Positions 32,954-41,391 are shown, numbered from the stretch's first letter. The stretch is DNA of 64,000 nucleotides from an uncultured Faecalibacterium sp. (GCA_934524985.1 CAKSYT010000005.1:1-64000); one strand, 5' to 3'. Made by a program: numbers and translations. The notes: a model not told the origin generated them from the sequence alone.

Positions 32954-34309
32954 ATGGCATTTGAATCCCTGACCGACCGCCTTGCCGGTGTATTCAAAAA
33001 GCTGCGCGGTCACGGTAAGCTGACCGAGGCAGATATCAAGGCCGCCATGCGCGAGGTGCGGATGGCTTTGCTGGAAGCCGATGTCAACTACAAGGTTGCC
33101 AAGGACTTCTGCGCAAAGGTATCCGAGCGTGCCATGGGGCAGGAGGTCATGGAGAGCCTGACCCCCGCCCAGCAGGTGGTCAAGATCGTCAATGAGGAGC
33201 TGGTAGCCCTCATGGGCGGCACCGAAGCCGCCCGCCTGAACATCAAGAACAAGGGCCAGACGGTCATTATGCTCTGCGGCCTGCAGGGCAACGGTAAAAC
33301 CACCCACGCGGCAAAACTTGCCAAGTTCTATATCAAGCAGGGACGCCGTCCCATGCTGGTGGCCTGCGATATCTACCGCCCCGCTGCTATCGACCAGCTG
33401 CAGGTGGTGGGCAAGCAGGCCGGTGCACCGGTGTTCACCCTGCCCGGCGCAAAGCCGCCGGAGATCGCCCGCAAGGCGCTGGCGCACGCCAAGGACTACG
33501 GCAACGACATCGTCATTCTGGATACCGCAGGCCGCCTGCAGATCGACGAAGTGCTGATGCAGGAACTGGTGGACGTCAAGGCTGCCGTTCCCGTGGACGA
33601 GACGTTGCTGGTGGTGGACGCCATGGCCGGTCAGGATGCTGTCAACGTGGCCAAGACCTTCAACGAGACGGTGGGCGTGGATGGCATCATCCTCACCAAG
33701 ACCGACGGCGATACCCGCGGCGGTGCAGCGCTTTCCGTGCTGGCCGTTACCGGCAAGCCCATCAAGTTCCAGGGCACCGGCGAAAAGCTGGATGATCTGG
33801 ATGTGTTCCACCCGGACCGCATGGCAAGCCGCATCCTTGGCATGGGCGATGTGCTCAGCCTGATCGAGCGCGCACAGGATGCCGCCGACGAAAAGGCTGC
33901 CGAGGAGACCGCCAAGCGGCTGATGGAAAACAAGTTCGATATGAACGATATGCTGGAGCAGTTCGCCCAGATCCGCAAAATGGGCGGCGCGGGCGCGATG
34001 CTCAGCATGCTGCCCGGTGCTTCCGGCATCGACGCCAGCCAGATCGACGATAAAGCCTTTGACCGCATCGAGGCCATGATCTATTCCATGACCAAAGAGG
34101 AGCGGGAAAAGCCCTCCATCATCAACCCCAAGCGCAAGCGCCGCATTGCCGCAGGCAGCGGTACCCGCGTGGAGGACGTGAACAAGCTGCTCAAGCAGTA
34201 CGAGATGATGCAGAAGATGATGAAGCAGTTCAAGAAGAGCCCCAAGGGCTTTGCCCGCCGTCTGGGCGGCATGATGGGCAACCCCAACGCCTTCCGCGGA
34301 CTGAAATAA
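32954..34309 (+). CDS. ffh: signal recognition particle protein Ffh
   Basis: A 451-residue SRP54-type GTPase that binds 4.5S/scRNA and signal sequences and delivers ribosomes to FtsY at the membrane. The N domain is followed by the G domain with GLQGNGKTTHAAKLA (about 106-120, P-loop), DIYRPAAIDQL, DTAGRLQID (about 191-199), TKTDGDTRGGAAL (about 247-259) and GTGEKLDDL. The Met-rich M domain (about 300-440) carries the RRIAAGSG RNA-binding stretch and MMQKMMKQFKK. ATG at 32954 follows AAAGGAG. Confidence 0.98.
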   Translation: MAFESLTDRLAGVFKKLRGHGKLTEADIKAAMREVRMALLEADVNYKVAKDFCAKVSERAMGQEVMESLTPAQQVVKIVNEELVALMGGTEAARLNIKNKGQTVIMLCGLQGNGKTTHAAKLAKFYIKQGRRPMLVACDIYRPAAIDQLQVVGKQAGAPVFTLPGAKPPEIARKALAHAKDYGNDIVILDTAGRLQIDEVLMQELVDVKAAVPVDETLLVVDAMAGQDAVNVAKTFNETVGVDGIILTKTDGDTRGGAALSVLAVTGKPIKFQGTGEKLDDLDVFHPDRMASRILGMGDVLSLIERAQDAADEKAAEETAKRLMENKFDMNDMLEQFAQIRKMGGAGAMLSMLPGASGIDASQIDDKAFDRIEAMIYSMTKEEREKPSIINPKRKRRIAAGSGTRVEDVNKLLKQYEMMQKMMKQFKKSPKGFARRLGGMMGNPNAFRGLK

Positions 34310-34378
34310 CAACGGTATACAACCCCGGCGGGGTTTGTAACATATATCAAAAACAATAATTTTTGGAGGATATCTATT

Positions 34379-34621
34379 ATGGCAGTTAAGATTCGTCTGC
34401 GCCGCGTTGGCGCCAAGAAGGCTCCCTTCTACCGTGTTGTCGTTGCTGACAGCCGCTTCCCCCGCGATGGCCGCTTCATCGAGGAGATCGGCACTTACGA
34501 TCCCAACAAGGAGCCCTCTGAGGTGAAGATCGATGCCGAGAAGGCAAAGCAGTGGATCGCTAACGGCGCTCAGCCCACTGATACCGTTCGTGTCCTGCTG
34601 AAGAAGTCCAACATTCTGTAA
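34379..34621 (+). CDS. rpsP: 30S ribosomal protein S16
   Basis: An 80-residue small-subunit protein with the characteristic start [20 protein letters not shown] and the [19 protein letters not shown] segment. It binds 16S rRNA early in 30S assembly. ATG follows TTGGAGGAT. A small hairpin (ACCCCGGCGGGGT, about 34323-34335) in the 69-base leader may tune read-through from ffh. Confidence 0.98.
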   Translation: MAVKIRLRRVGAKKAPFYRVVVADSRFPRDGRFIEEIGTYDPNKEPSEVKIDAEKAKQWIANGAQPTDTVRVLLKKSNIL

Positions 34622-34638
34622 GTAGGGAGGGCTGACTC

Positions 34639-34872
34639 ATGCAGGAGCTGTTGCTGGCAGTTGCCCGCGGTCTCGTGGAGGACAAGGACGCCGTTAAGGT
34701 CACGGTGGACGAGCCCCGCGAGGACGGCACCATCGTCTACCACCTGAGCGTGGCAGAGGGAGATATGGGCCGTGTCATCGGCAAGCAGGGCCGGATCGCA
34801 AAAGCCATTCGTGTGGTGATGCGCGCGGCTGCTGTGCGGGTCGATGAAAAGGTCCTTGTTGAGATCGACTGA
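34639..34872 (+). CDS. khpA: KH-domain RNA-binding protein KhpA
   Basis: A 77-residue single KH domain. The GxxG loop is GKQG (about 48-51) within GRVIGKQGRIAKAIRVVMR. KhpA forms a dimer or pairs with KhpB and binds many RNAs, affecting cell elongation and division in Firmicutes. It sits between rpsP and rimM as usual, 17 bases after rpsP. Confidence 0.95.
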   Translation: MQELLLAVARGLVEDKDAVKVTVDEPREDGTIVYHLSVAEGDMGRVIGKQGRIAKAIRVVMRAAAVRVDEKVLVEID

Positions 34873-34881
34873 GCACCCTAC

Positions 34882-34916
34882 TGGCCCTTTGCCCTTGCGG
34901 CAAGGGGCCTTTTTTG
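34882..34916 (+). terminator. terminator after khpA
   Basis: GGCCC...GGGCC outer stem with TTGCC/GGCAA inside, followed by TTTTTT (34910-34915). It separates khpA from rimM although the genes are usually co-transcribed. Confidence 0.8.
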
Positions 34917-34932
34917 AATTTTTGGAACAGGG

Positions 34933-34989
34933 CTCGCCCTCTCCGGCATTGCTTGCGCAATACCACCTCTCCCTTTGGAAGAGGTAAGA
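34933..34989 (-). repeat. family-2 double-hairpin repeat, copy a
   Basis: Reverse orientation: CTCTTCC...GGGAGAGG hairpin, ATTGCG/CGCAAT-type second hairpin, then GAGAGGG. First of three copies in the khpA-rimM gap (34873-35180), which holds no gene. Confidence 0.7.
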
Positions 34990-35008
34990 GCCTGACCGCA
35001 ACATTCTT

Positions 35009-35057
35009 GGCTCTCCCTCTGGGAGAGCTGTCACCGCAGGTGACTGAGAGGGCGAGG
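35009..35057 (+). repeat. family-2 double-hairpin repeat, copy b
   Basis: CTCTCCC/GGGAGAG stem, then GTCACC-GCA-GGTGAC stem, then TGAGAGGG. Confidence 0.8.
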
Positions 35058-35110
35058 ATGCTACACAGAAGCGTTCTGGAAAAACAAGCAATACACCACC
35101 TCTTCGTCAA

Positions 35111-35162
35111 AAAGCTCCCCCCTCGGGGGAGCTGGCAATGCCGCAGGCATTGACTGAGAGGG
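35111..35162 (+). repeat. family-2 double-hairpin repeat, copy c
   Basis: AGCTCCCCC/GGGGGAGCT stem, then CAATGCC-GCA-GGCATTG stem, then ACTGAGAGGG. Its tail ends 18 bases before the rimM start. Confidence 0.8.
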
Positions 35163-35180
35163 TTCTTACAGGAGAAAACG

Positions 35181-35717
35181 ATGCAGCAATATCTGGAAGC
35201 CGGAAAAGTTGTTACCACCCACGGTGTGCGCGGGGAAATGAAGCTGGAGCTTTGGTGCGACGGGGTGGATTTTTTGAAAAAAGTGGGCCGTCTGTACCCT
35301 TCGGCGCAGGGCGGCAAGGCGTATAAGATCCTTTCCATCCGTCCACAGGGGCAGATGGCGCTGCTCCAGCTGGAAGGGGTCAGCGATATGGACGCCGCCC
35401 GGGCGCTGCGCGGGCAGGTGTTCTACTTTGACCGCAACGATGCCACCCTGCCCGCAGGCCGGTGGTATGTGGCAGACCTTATCGGGTGCGAGGTGCGGGA
35501 CGCCGACACCGGCAAGGTGTACGGCGTGGTGACCAGCGTGGACCACCCGGGTGCGCAGGATATCTACACCGTCAAGGCACCCGGCGGCAAGGAGTATATG
35601 TTCCCCGGAGTGGATGCCTTCCTGAAAGAGCGCAACCCGCCGGAGGGGTATATCCTTGTCACCCCCATCCCCGGCCTGCTGGATGATGATTTTGACAGCG
35701 AGCGGGAGGAGGAGTAA
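35181..35717 (+). CDS. rimM: 16S rRNA processing protein RimM
   Basis: A 178-residue ribosome-maturation factor that binds S19 and the 30S head. The RimM N domain shows GKVVTTHGVRGEMKLE (about 8-23); the PRC-barrel C domain includes WYVADLIGCEV and the C-terminal EYMFPGVDAFLKE with PIPGLLD. ATG follows AGGAG. The three repeat copies just upstream probably place it under a separate promoter or on read-through from the SRP genes; no clear promoter was found. Confidence 0.94.
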   Translation: MQQYLEAGKVVTTHGVRGEMKLELWCDGVDFLKKVGRLYPSAQGGKAYKILSIRPQGQMALLQLEGVSDMDAARALRGQVFYFDRNDATLPAGRWYVADLIGCEVRDADTGKVYGVVTSVDHPGAQDIYTVKAPGGKEYMFPGVDAFLKERNPPEGYILVTPIPGLLDDDFDSEREEE

Positions 35718-35720
35718 GCC

Positions 35721-36962
35721 ATGGGAATGCGTGTGGATATCGTGACCCTGTTCCCGGAGATGTGCCAGCAGGTGCTGGACGCCAGCATCATCGGCCGGGC
35801 GGCAAAGCGGGGCTATATTGAGACCCACTGCCACCAGATCCGGGACTATACCCTGAATAAGCAGAAGCAGACCGACGATTACCCCTACGGCGGCGGCTGC
35901 GGCATGGTGCTGTACGCCCAGCCCATCGCGGACTGCCTGCGGGCGGTGCAGCGCGAGGTGGCCGAACAGGGACGCCCCGCCCCGCATATCGTGTTCCTGA
36001 CGGCGGGCGGCCAGCGCTACACCGAGGAGCACGCAAAGCGCTTGGCACAGTACGACAACCTGACGCTGGTCTGCGGCCACTACGAGGGCATTGACGAGCG
36101 TGTCATCGAAGCTTTTGCGGACGAGGAGATCTCCATCGGTGATTATATCCTGACCGGCGGCGAGCTGGCCAGCCTTGTGGTGGCAGACAGCGTGCTGCGC
36201 CTGAAGCCCGGCGTACTGGCCGAGCAGAAGGGCTACGAGGAGGAAAGCTACTGGGACGGTCTGCTGGAATACCCCCAGTACACCCGCCCCGAGGTGTGGG
36301 AGGGCCGCGCCGTGCCCGAGGTGCTGCTGGGCGGCGACCATGCTAAAATCGACGCATGGCGCGGCGAGCAGAGCCGCACCCGCACCCGTCTGCGCCGCCC
36401 GGAGCTGTACGAGCAGTGGTGCACGAGCCACCCCATTGCCGAAGTGCCTAAGTGGAAGCGGGGCGAAAATGTCCGGCTGGTAAAGACCGCCGAGCAGTTT
36501 GCCGCCGCCGCAAAGCTGTTTGCCGAGGGACGGCAGGCCGTCTGCGCCGACAACTGGACGCCGGAATACTGCCGCACCCTGACCGAGCCGCAGTTTTTGC
36601 TGCAATTGCAGCAGGAAAAGGCGGCGGGCTGGGTGTGCTACCTGCACACCACCAAGGACGTGCCGGACGGCATGGTGTGCGTCAGCCATAAGGCAGGGCA
36701 TATCGAGCACCTGTTCGTCACGGAAAAAGCCCGGGGCAACGGCATCGGCGCAAAGCTGCTGGACTTTGCCCGCAAAAAGCTGCCGGAGCACGCACACCCG
36801 GTGCTGAGCGTGCTGAACACCAACACCCGCGCCATTGCGCTGTATACCCGCATGGGCTGGCAGCTGGACGGCAGCACCAGTCTGGAATTTGACCCGCAGC
36901 AATACCCCACCGTGACGCGTAAATGCGCACTGGTGCAGATGCGCTACGCAGGCCCTGCGTAG
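35721..36962 (+). CDS. trmD: tRNA (guanine37-N1)-methyltransferase TrmD fused to a GNAT acetyltransferase
   Basis: A 413-residue two-domain protein. Residues 1-240 are a complete TrmD, a knotted methyltransferase that makes m1G37: VDIVTLFPEM, DDYPYGGGCGMVL (about 53-65), CGHYEGIDERV (about 115-125) and GDYILTGGELA (about 137-147) are intact. Standard TrmD ends near 240. Residues about 250-410 form an extra domain with the GNAT acetyl-CoA signature RGNGIG (338-343), VLNTNTRAIALYTRMGW, and a following hydrophobic strand. ATG at 35721 follows GGAGGAG, 3 bases after rimM. The acetyltransferase's substrate is unknown. Confidence 0.92.
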   Translation: MGMRVDIVTLFPEMCQQVLDASIIGRAAKRGYIETHCHQIRDYTLNKQKQTDDYPYGGGCGMVLYAQPIADCLRAVQREVAEQGRPAPHIVFLTAGGQRYTEEHAKRLAQYDNLTLVCGHYEGIDERVIEAFADEEISIGDYILTGGELASLVVADSVLRLKPGVLAEQKGYEEESYWDGLLEYPQYTRPEVWEGRAVPEVLLGGDHAKIDAWRGEQSRTRTRLRRPELYEQWCTSHPIAEVPKWKRGENVRLVKTAEQFAAAAKLFAEGRQAVCADNWTPEYCRTLTEPQFLLQLQQEKAAGWVCYLHTTKDVPDGMVCVSHKAGHIEHLFVTEKARGNGIGAKLLDFARKKLPEHAHPVLSVLNTNTRAIALYTRMGWQLDGSTSLEFDPQQYPTVTRKCALVQMRYAGPA

Positions 36963-37029
36963 GAGTAAGCAGGCACCGGAAATGTCGGTGAAAATACACA
37001 AAATTCAGAGGAAAACTCCCCGGCGGTCT

Positions 37030-37079
37030 AAAAGTTGTTGAAAACTTTTGTATTACCCCTCTAACCTTCGGGGTATAAT
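37030..37079 (+). promoter_or_regulatory. probable ptsH promoter with a dyad
   Basis: TATAAT at 37074-37079; the best -35 word, TTGTAT (37048-37053), is 20 bp away. AAAAGTT (37030-37036) and AACTTTT (37043-37049) form an inverted repeat over the -35 region. The leader to the ATG is about 170 bases with no recognised element. Confidence 0.45.
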
Positions 37080-37250
37080 TTTATTATCTTTGTACAAAAC
37101 CTGAAAAATGCTCTCGGTTTCATTGGGAAAACCGCCAAAAATGCAAAAGGGGGCTGTACAACCGTATCGACTTGCGCTAAAATGAGTGTAACACAACAGG
37201 CACACTATGCTTTTGTACACCAAAACGATATTAGATAGGAGCGCTTTACT

Positions 37251-37514
37251 ATGTACGTAAAAGAAGTTACCGTTGAAAATCAGGTTGGTCTGCACGCTCG
37301 TCCGGCTACCTTCTTTATCCAGAAGGCAAACGAGTTCAAGTCTTCCATCTGGGTCGAAAAGGAAGAACGCCGCGTGAACGCAAAGAGCCTGCTGGGCGTT
37401 CTGTCTCTGGGTATCGTTGGCGGCACCACCATCCGCATCATCGCTGACGGCGCTGATGAGCAGGCTGCCGTGGACGGCCTGATCAAGCTGGTGGAGTCCG
37501 GCTTTGCAGAGTAA
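37251..37514 (+). CDS. ptsH: phosphocarrier protein HPr (or Crh-like)
   Basis: An 87-residue HPr-fold protein. His15 in GLHARPAT is the phosphotransfer residue of the PTS and Ser46 in NAKSLLGV is the HPr-kinase site that, when phosphorylated, lets HPr act with CcpA in catabolite repression. Both residues are present, so it can serve as true HPr. No enzyme I gene is next to it. ATG follows AGGAG. It stands alone with its own terminator. Confidence 0.93.
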   Translation: MYVKEVTVENQVGLHARPATFFIQKANEFKSSIWVEKEERRVNAKSLLGVLSLGIVGGTTIRIIADGADEQAAVDGLIKLVESGFAE

Positions 37515-37535
37515 GTCTGTATCACAAGCAACAGA

Positions 37536-37565
37536 AAGCGGCGGGGGCTCCCTGCCGCTTTTTTG
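37536..37565 (+). terminator. terminator of ptsH
   Basis: GCGGC...GCCGC with inner GGG/CCC pairs (about 37540-37559), followed by TTTTTTG. Confidence 0.8.
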
Positions 37566-37599
37566 ATAAGCTTTTTTACGGGAAGAAGGAGGGCTTTTT

Positions 37600-37848
37600 A
37601 TGAGCGAGAAAAACAAGCAGCGAATGGAAAAGTTCGTGGCACTGTGCGATTCCGGCAAGCCGTGGTATGTGTTCCTTGTAATGTTCAGCCTGCTGCTGGC
37701 GGCAAACGCCCTGCTGGAACTGCTCACCGAGCAGCGGGTCAAGAGCTGGGTATGGCTGCTCAACGCGGCGGGCATCGTGGGCTGCGTGGCCGATATCTTC
37801 CACTGCAAAAACCTTCGGGCTGCCAAGGCTGAGGACGAAAACGCATGA
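37600..37848 (+). CDS. small two-helix membrane protein
   Basis: An 82-residue protein of unknown function. A charged N-terminus (MSEKNKQRMEKF) precedes two hydrophobic segments, about residues 24-42 and 49-66, and a charged C-terminus. ATG follows a strong AAGAAGGAGG site, and its TGA overlaps the uvrC ATG, so it is translationally coupled to the excision nuclease subunit. No family is recognised. The strong ribosome site and coupling argue it is a real gene. Confidence 0.75.
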   Translation: MSEKNKQRMEKFVALCDSGKPWYVFLVMFSLLLAANALLELLTEQRVKSWVWLLNAAGIVGCVADIFHCKNLRAAKAEDENA

Positions 37849-39695
37849 CCAAGGCCGAGCTCTACCAAAAAGCCTGTATGCTGCCGCTGCTGCCCGGGGT
37901 GTATATCATCCGGGACAAAAGCGACACCATCATTTATATCGGCAAGGCCAAGCGCCTGCGCATCCGGGTAAGCCAGTATTTCCGCGAGGGTGTGCCCCAC
38001 GATAACAAGGTCAGCCAGATGATCGCCCACGCCTACGCCTTTGACGTCATCGTCTGCCAGAGCGAGTTCGAGGCGCTGGTGCTGGAAGCCAGCCAGATCA
38101 AGGCGCACACCCCCAAGTACAACATTCTGCTCAAGGATGACAAGGGTTACAGCTATATCCGCGTCACCCGGGAGGACTGGCCGCGCCTTTCCTTCACCCT
38201 GCAAAAGGAGGAGGACGGGGCGGAGTATATCGGCCCCTACACCTCCAGCTTTGCCGCGCGGCAGATGGCAGAAACGGCCATGGATGCCTTTTTGCTGCCG
38301 CGCTGCTCCAAGCGCTTCCCGCAGGAGATCGGCAAGGGACGCCCCTGCCTGAACGCCCACATCGGCAAGTGCATGGCGGTGTGCAGCGGCAAGATCAGCT
38401 GCGAGACCTATAATCAGGCGGTCAAAAATGCGGTGCACCTGATCCGCTACGGCAAAAAGGATATCCTGAAAACCCTCAACGAGCGGATGCAGGAGGCCTC
38501 CGACCGGCTGGAATTTGAGACCGCCGCCCTTCTGCGGGATCAGATCAACGCCATCACCAAGCTGACGGCAGGGCAGAAGGTAGTGGTAGACCCGGACGTG
38601 GAGATGGACGTGGTGGCGCTTGCCGGCACGCCGGACAGCGTATGCGCGGCGGTGTTGCGCTTCCGGGAGGGACGGCTGACCGACAAGCGGGAGTTTTTGT
38701 TCCACGATACCTCGGATATCGACGCGGTGCGGGAGGAATTTCTGCCCCGGTACTATCTGGACGATGAGCAGATTCCAAAGATCATCGCGGTGGACGCGCT
38801 GCCGCCGGACGTGGATGCCTTGCAGCAGGCGCTGAACCAGAAGCGCGGCAGCGAGGTACAGCTGTATGTGCCCCAGCGGGGCGACAAAGCGCATCTGGTG
38901 GAGATGGCGCACACTAACGCGGTGGAGCGTCTGGCGCGGGAGAGCGGACGCTACGCCCGGGAGGAAAAGCTGCTGGACGAGCTGGCGCAGGTGCTGGGGC
39001 TTTCAAAGCCGCCCCGCGCCATCGAGAGCTACGATATCTCCAACTGGGGCGACGGCAGCAGCGTCTGCGGCATGGTCACTTTTAAGGACGGCAAGCCCTT
39101 CAAGGCGGGCTACCGCAAATTCAAGATGAAAACCGTGGCGGGCACGGACGACTACGCCTCGCTGGCAGAGACGGTCTCCCGCCGGGCAGCAGAGTACGAA
39201 AAATACGCCGCACAGGCTGAAAACGGACAGCCCGGCGGCAACTGGTTCGGGCAGAAGCCGGATCTTTTGCTGATGGACGGCGGCAGGGGACAGGTGAGCG
39301 CCGCAAAGGAGGCGCTTGCCGGCACGGCGCTGGCGGATGTGCCGCTGTACGGCATGGTAAAGGATGACCACCACCGCACCCGCGCCATCGTGGACAGCGA
39401 CGGGCGGGAAATCGCCATCAACATGAACCGCGGCACCTTTACCTTCATCACTGCCATTCAGGACGAGACCCACCGCTTTGCCAACGCCTACCGCAAGCAG
39501 CAGATGAAGCAGAAAAGCTACTCCTCCACCCTGACCGAGGTGCCGGGCGTAGGCCCCAAAACGGCCAAAGCCCTGCTGGCGCAGTTCAAGAGCGTGGGCG
39601 CGGTGAAGGAAGCCGCCCCCGACCAGCTGGAAAACACCCCCGGCGTGGGCAGACAGCTGGCACAGACTATCTACGACTATTTTCATCAGGCATAA
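37845..39695 (+). CDS. uvrC: excinuclease ABC subunit C
   Basis: A 616-residue nucleotide-excision-repair nuclease that makes both incisions around a lesion bound by UvrAB. The N-terminal GIY-YIG domain begins at PGVYIIRDKSDTIIYIGKA (about 17-35). A Cys cluster (CSKRFP, CLNAHIGKC) lies at about 150-180, the UVR motif at about 205-240 (DRLEFETAALLRDQI), the RNase H-like endonuclease at about 385-540 (ESYDISNWGDGSSVCGMV, LLMDGGRGQVSAA) and tandem HhH motifs at the C-terminus (VPGVGPKTAKALL). All parts are present at normal length. Confidence 0.97.
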   Translation: MTKAELYQKACMLPLLPGVYIIRDKSDTIIYIGKAKRLRIRVSQYFREGVPHDNKVSQMIAHAYAFDVIVCQSEFEALVLEASQIKAHTPKYNILLKDDKGYSYIRVTREDWPRLSFTLQKEEDGAEYIGPYTSSFAARQMAETAMDAFLLPRCSKRFPQEIGKGRPCLNAHIGKCMAVCSGKISCETYNQAVKNAVHLIRYGKKDILKTLNERMQEASDRLEFETAALLRDQINAITKLTAGQKVVVDPDVEMDVVALAGTPDSVCAAVLRFREGRLTDKREFLFHDTSDIDAVREEFLPRYYLDDEQIPKIIAVDALPPDVDALQQALNQKRGSEVQLYVPQRGDKAHLVEMAHTNAVERLARESGRYAREEKLLDELAQVLGLSKPPRAIESYDISNWGDGSSVCGMVTFKDGKPFKAGYRKFKMKTVAGTDDYASLAETVSRRAAEYEKYAAQAENGQPGGNWFGQKPDLLLMDGGRGQVSAAKEALAGTALADVPLYGMVKDDHHRTRAIVDSDGREIAINMNRGTFTFITAIQDETHRFANAYRKQQMKQKSYSSTLTEVPGVGPKTAKALLAQFKSVGAVKEAAPDQLENTPGVGRQLAQTIYDYFHQA

Positions 39696-39699
39696 ACAC

Positions 39700-39746
39700 A
39701 AAACCGCCCCTCTTCGCCGGCGCAAGCCATGGAAGAGGGGCGGTTT
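39700..39746. terminator. bidirectional terminator between uvrC and the DUF4097 gene
   Basis: AAACCGCCCCTCTTC and GAAGAGGGGCGGTTT form a 15-bp stem. T-rich ends exist on both sides. Confidence 0.85.
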
Positions 39747-39749
39747 CTG

Positions 39750-40850
39750 TTATGCGGGGCGTTGTTCCTCAACGTTCAGATCAATCAGCCCTTTGGCGTA
39801 AAGATTCAGGGTCCCGTTGGAACCGGTAGAGGTATAGCGTTTATCGTATGTTTTGCTGCCGATGCGTACAACGTTATCCGTGCGGGCATCGGTCGTGTAG
39901 TCCGCGGGGTCGCCATCCAGATGCAGACGGATGCAGTAGGTTGCAGCGATACTGGCGTATTCCGCAATGGAAAGGTGATCGATCACGCATTTGCCTGCGG
40001 GAAGCTCGACCAGCAGGTCGCGGGTCACGGTCAGGTCTTCGGCACGCAGACCGCCATTGGTCAGCGCAACGTTCAGCGTTTTCAGCTGCATGGGCGCAAG
40101 GCGGACATCGCCGGTCTCCAAGCTGATGATCAGCCGGGTGAGGGCGTCTGCCGGGATGGTGACGGTGAGCATGGCCTCCGGGGCATCCTCGGCTACCTGC
40201 CAGTTTTCCGGCATTTCAAAGGTCAGGGTAGTGCGGCCATCCCCGCCGGTGGTGCGCAGAACCGGCGAATGCGGGAAGTTGTCGAACTGGAAGGTGGCGT
40301 ATTTGTCCGAGGTGAGGGACGGATCGGTGACAAAGGTCACAGAACCGTAGTTCAGGCTGAGTTTCAGTTCCTGATCCAGCTTTTCCAGCGGGATCTGCAG
40401 GGTGCTTTCCCCAAGGTCATCAGCAGGAATGGTGAGGGGGACGGTATCGGCCGGGACAGCGAGGTAGCTGCTGCTGGCCTCCTCCGGGACAGAGCTGCTG
40501 TCTGCTGCCGGGGACGCAGGCTCCACCGGCTGCACCGGGGTGGCTTTGGAGTGCTGGAAGAAAAAGCAAACCAGCACCAGCACCGCCAGCCCGCCGCCCA
40601 GCACCATGCGCCAGCGGGAACGCGGGGCAGGGGATGCCGGGGCGGCAGAGCTGTCTGCCGGGCTTTGCTCGTCCAGAATTTTGCGGGCGACCTCCTCGGG
40701 ACTGCCCAGCTCCGCAATGGCGCGGGCTTCGTTTTCCGGCCCGGCGGCGTCCAGATAATCTTCGTAATAACTCAAAGCGTCCTTGCGCTCGGCCTCCGGC
40801 AAGGGGGCCAGAAGCTGCTCCAGCGCAGCAAGAAATGCAGTACGGGTCAT
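39750..40850 (-). CDS. membrane-anchored DUF1700/DUF4097 protein
   Basis: A 366-residue protein. Residues 1-62 are a HAAS/DUF1700-like helical part (FLAALEQLLAPLPEAERKDA, YYEDYLDAAGPENEA); a Pro/Ala stretch leads to one transmembrane helix (about 82-98), then an extracytoplasmic Ser/Pro linker and a long beta-repeat region (about 150-350) resembling DUF4097 adhesin-like domains, with LISLETGDVRL and LTNGGLRAEDL as repeats. It is co-transcribed with and 3 bases after a PadR gene. Such pairs are thought to act in envelope stress responses. Confidence 0.85.
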   Translation of the reverse strand: MTRTAFLAALEQLLAPLPEAERKDALSYYEDYLDAAGPENEARAIAELGSPEEVARKILDEQSPADSSAAPASPAPRSRWRMVLGGGLAVLVLVCFFFQHSKATPVQPVEPASPAADSSSVPEEASSSYLAVPADTVPLTIPADDLGESTLQIPLEKLDQELKLSLNYGSVTFVTDPSLTSDKYATFQFDNFPHSPVLRTTGGDGRTTLTFEMPENWQVAEDAPEAMLTVTIPADALTRLIISLETGDVRLAPMQLKTLNVALTNGGLRAEDLTVTRDLLVELPAGKCVIDHLSIAEYASIAATYCIRLHLDGDPADYTTDARTDNVVRIGSKTYDKRYTSTGSNGTLNLYAKGLIDLNVEEQRPA

Positions 40851-40853
40851 AGA

Positions 40854-41171
40854 TCATTCCACCTCTCTGAAAAATGTGTCAATGGAAGAACGGTAGCGGC
40901 TCCACTCCTGCGCGTAGGCGGCAAGCTGCGCCCGCCCGGCGGAGGTGATCTGATAATAGCGGCGGTTGCGGCCATTGAAGGGCGCATCGTAGACCGTGAG
41001 CAGCTGGTCTTTCTGTAACCGGCGCAGCACCGGGTACAGGGTGGATTCGCTCAGTTCCAATGTGTGGGTGACCTGTTGGGTGATCTTGTAGCCGTAGGTA
41101 CCTTCCGGCTCCTGCGCCACCACGGACAGCACAATGGCATCCAGCAGCGCGGCACTGATGGGAAAACTCAT
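40854..41171 (-). CDS. PadR family transcriptional regulator
   Basis: A 105-residue winged-helix repressor with EGTYGYKI (about 23-30) and SESTLYPVLRRLQ (about 41-53), plus the NRRYYQIT wing strand. It controls, by position, the DUF1700/DUF4097 gene that starts 3 bases after its stop. The promoter region (41207-41237) is a run of ATATTATA-type dyads that could serve as operator. It is the second PadR/membrane-partner pair in the window. Confidence 0.92.
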   Translation of the reverse strand: MSFPISAALLDAIVLSVVAQEPEGTYGYKITQQVTHTLELSESTLYPVLRRLQKDQLLTVYDAPFNGRNRRYYQITSAGRAQLAAYAQEWSRYRSSIDTFFREVE

Positions 41172-41206
41172 GCAGGAACAGCCTCCTTTCGGTATGGTGT
41201 GTCTCT

Positions 41207-41237
41207 ATAATATTATATATCATATAATATTGTACAA
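41207..41237 (-). promoter_or_regulatory. promoter and A/T dyad before padR
   Basis: Minus-strand TTGTAC (41232-41237), 16 bp, TAATAT (41210-41215). TATTATATATCATATAATA is a near-perfect dyad over the spacer. Confidence 0.55.
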
Positions 41238-41251
41238 GTCAATAGGGAATT

Positions 41252-41301
41252 TACCCTCTCAGTCTCGCTGCGCTCGCCAGCTCCCCCGAAGGGGGAGCTT
41301 T
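41252..41301 (-). repeat. family-2 double-hairpin repeat, copy d
   Basis: AGCTCCCCC/GGGGGAGCT stem, GGCGAGC-GCA-GCGAGAC second stem, then TGAGAGGG, in reverse orientation. Confidence 0.8.
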
Positions 41302-41327
41302 ACCGGCACGGACTGGCAGACAACAAA

Positions 41328-41384
41328 AAAGCTCCCCCTTTCGGGGGAGCTGGATGCGAACGAAGTGAGCAGACTGAGAGGGTC
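41328..41384 (+). repeat. family-2 double-hairpin repeat, copy e
   Basis: AGCTCCCCC/GGGGGAGCT stem, a GCGAACGAAGTGAGC-like middle, then ACTGAGAGGG. It is tail-away from copy d, so d and e form an inverted pair between the padR promoter and the end of an ABC operon. Confidence 0.8.
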
Positions 41385-41391
41385 GAGCTTC

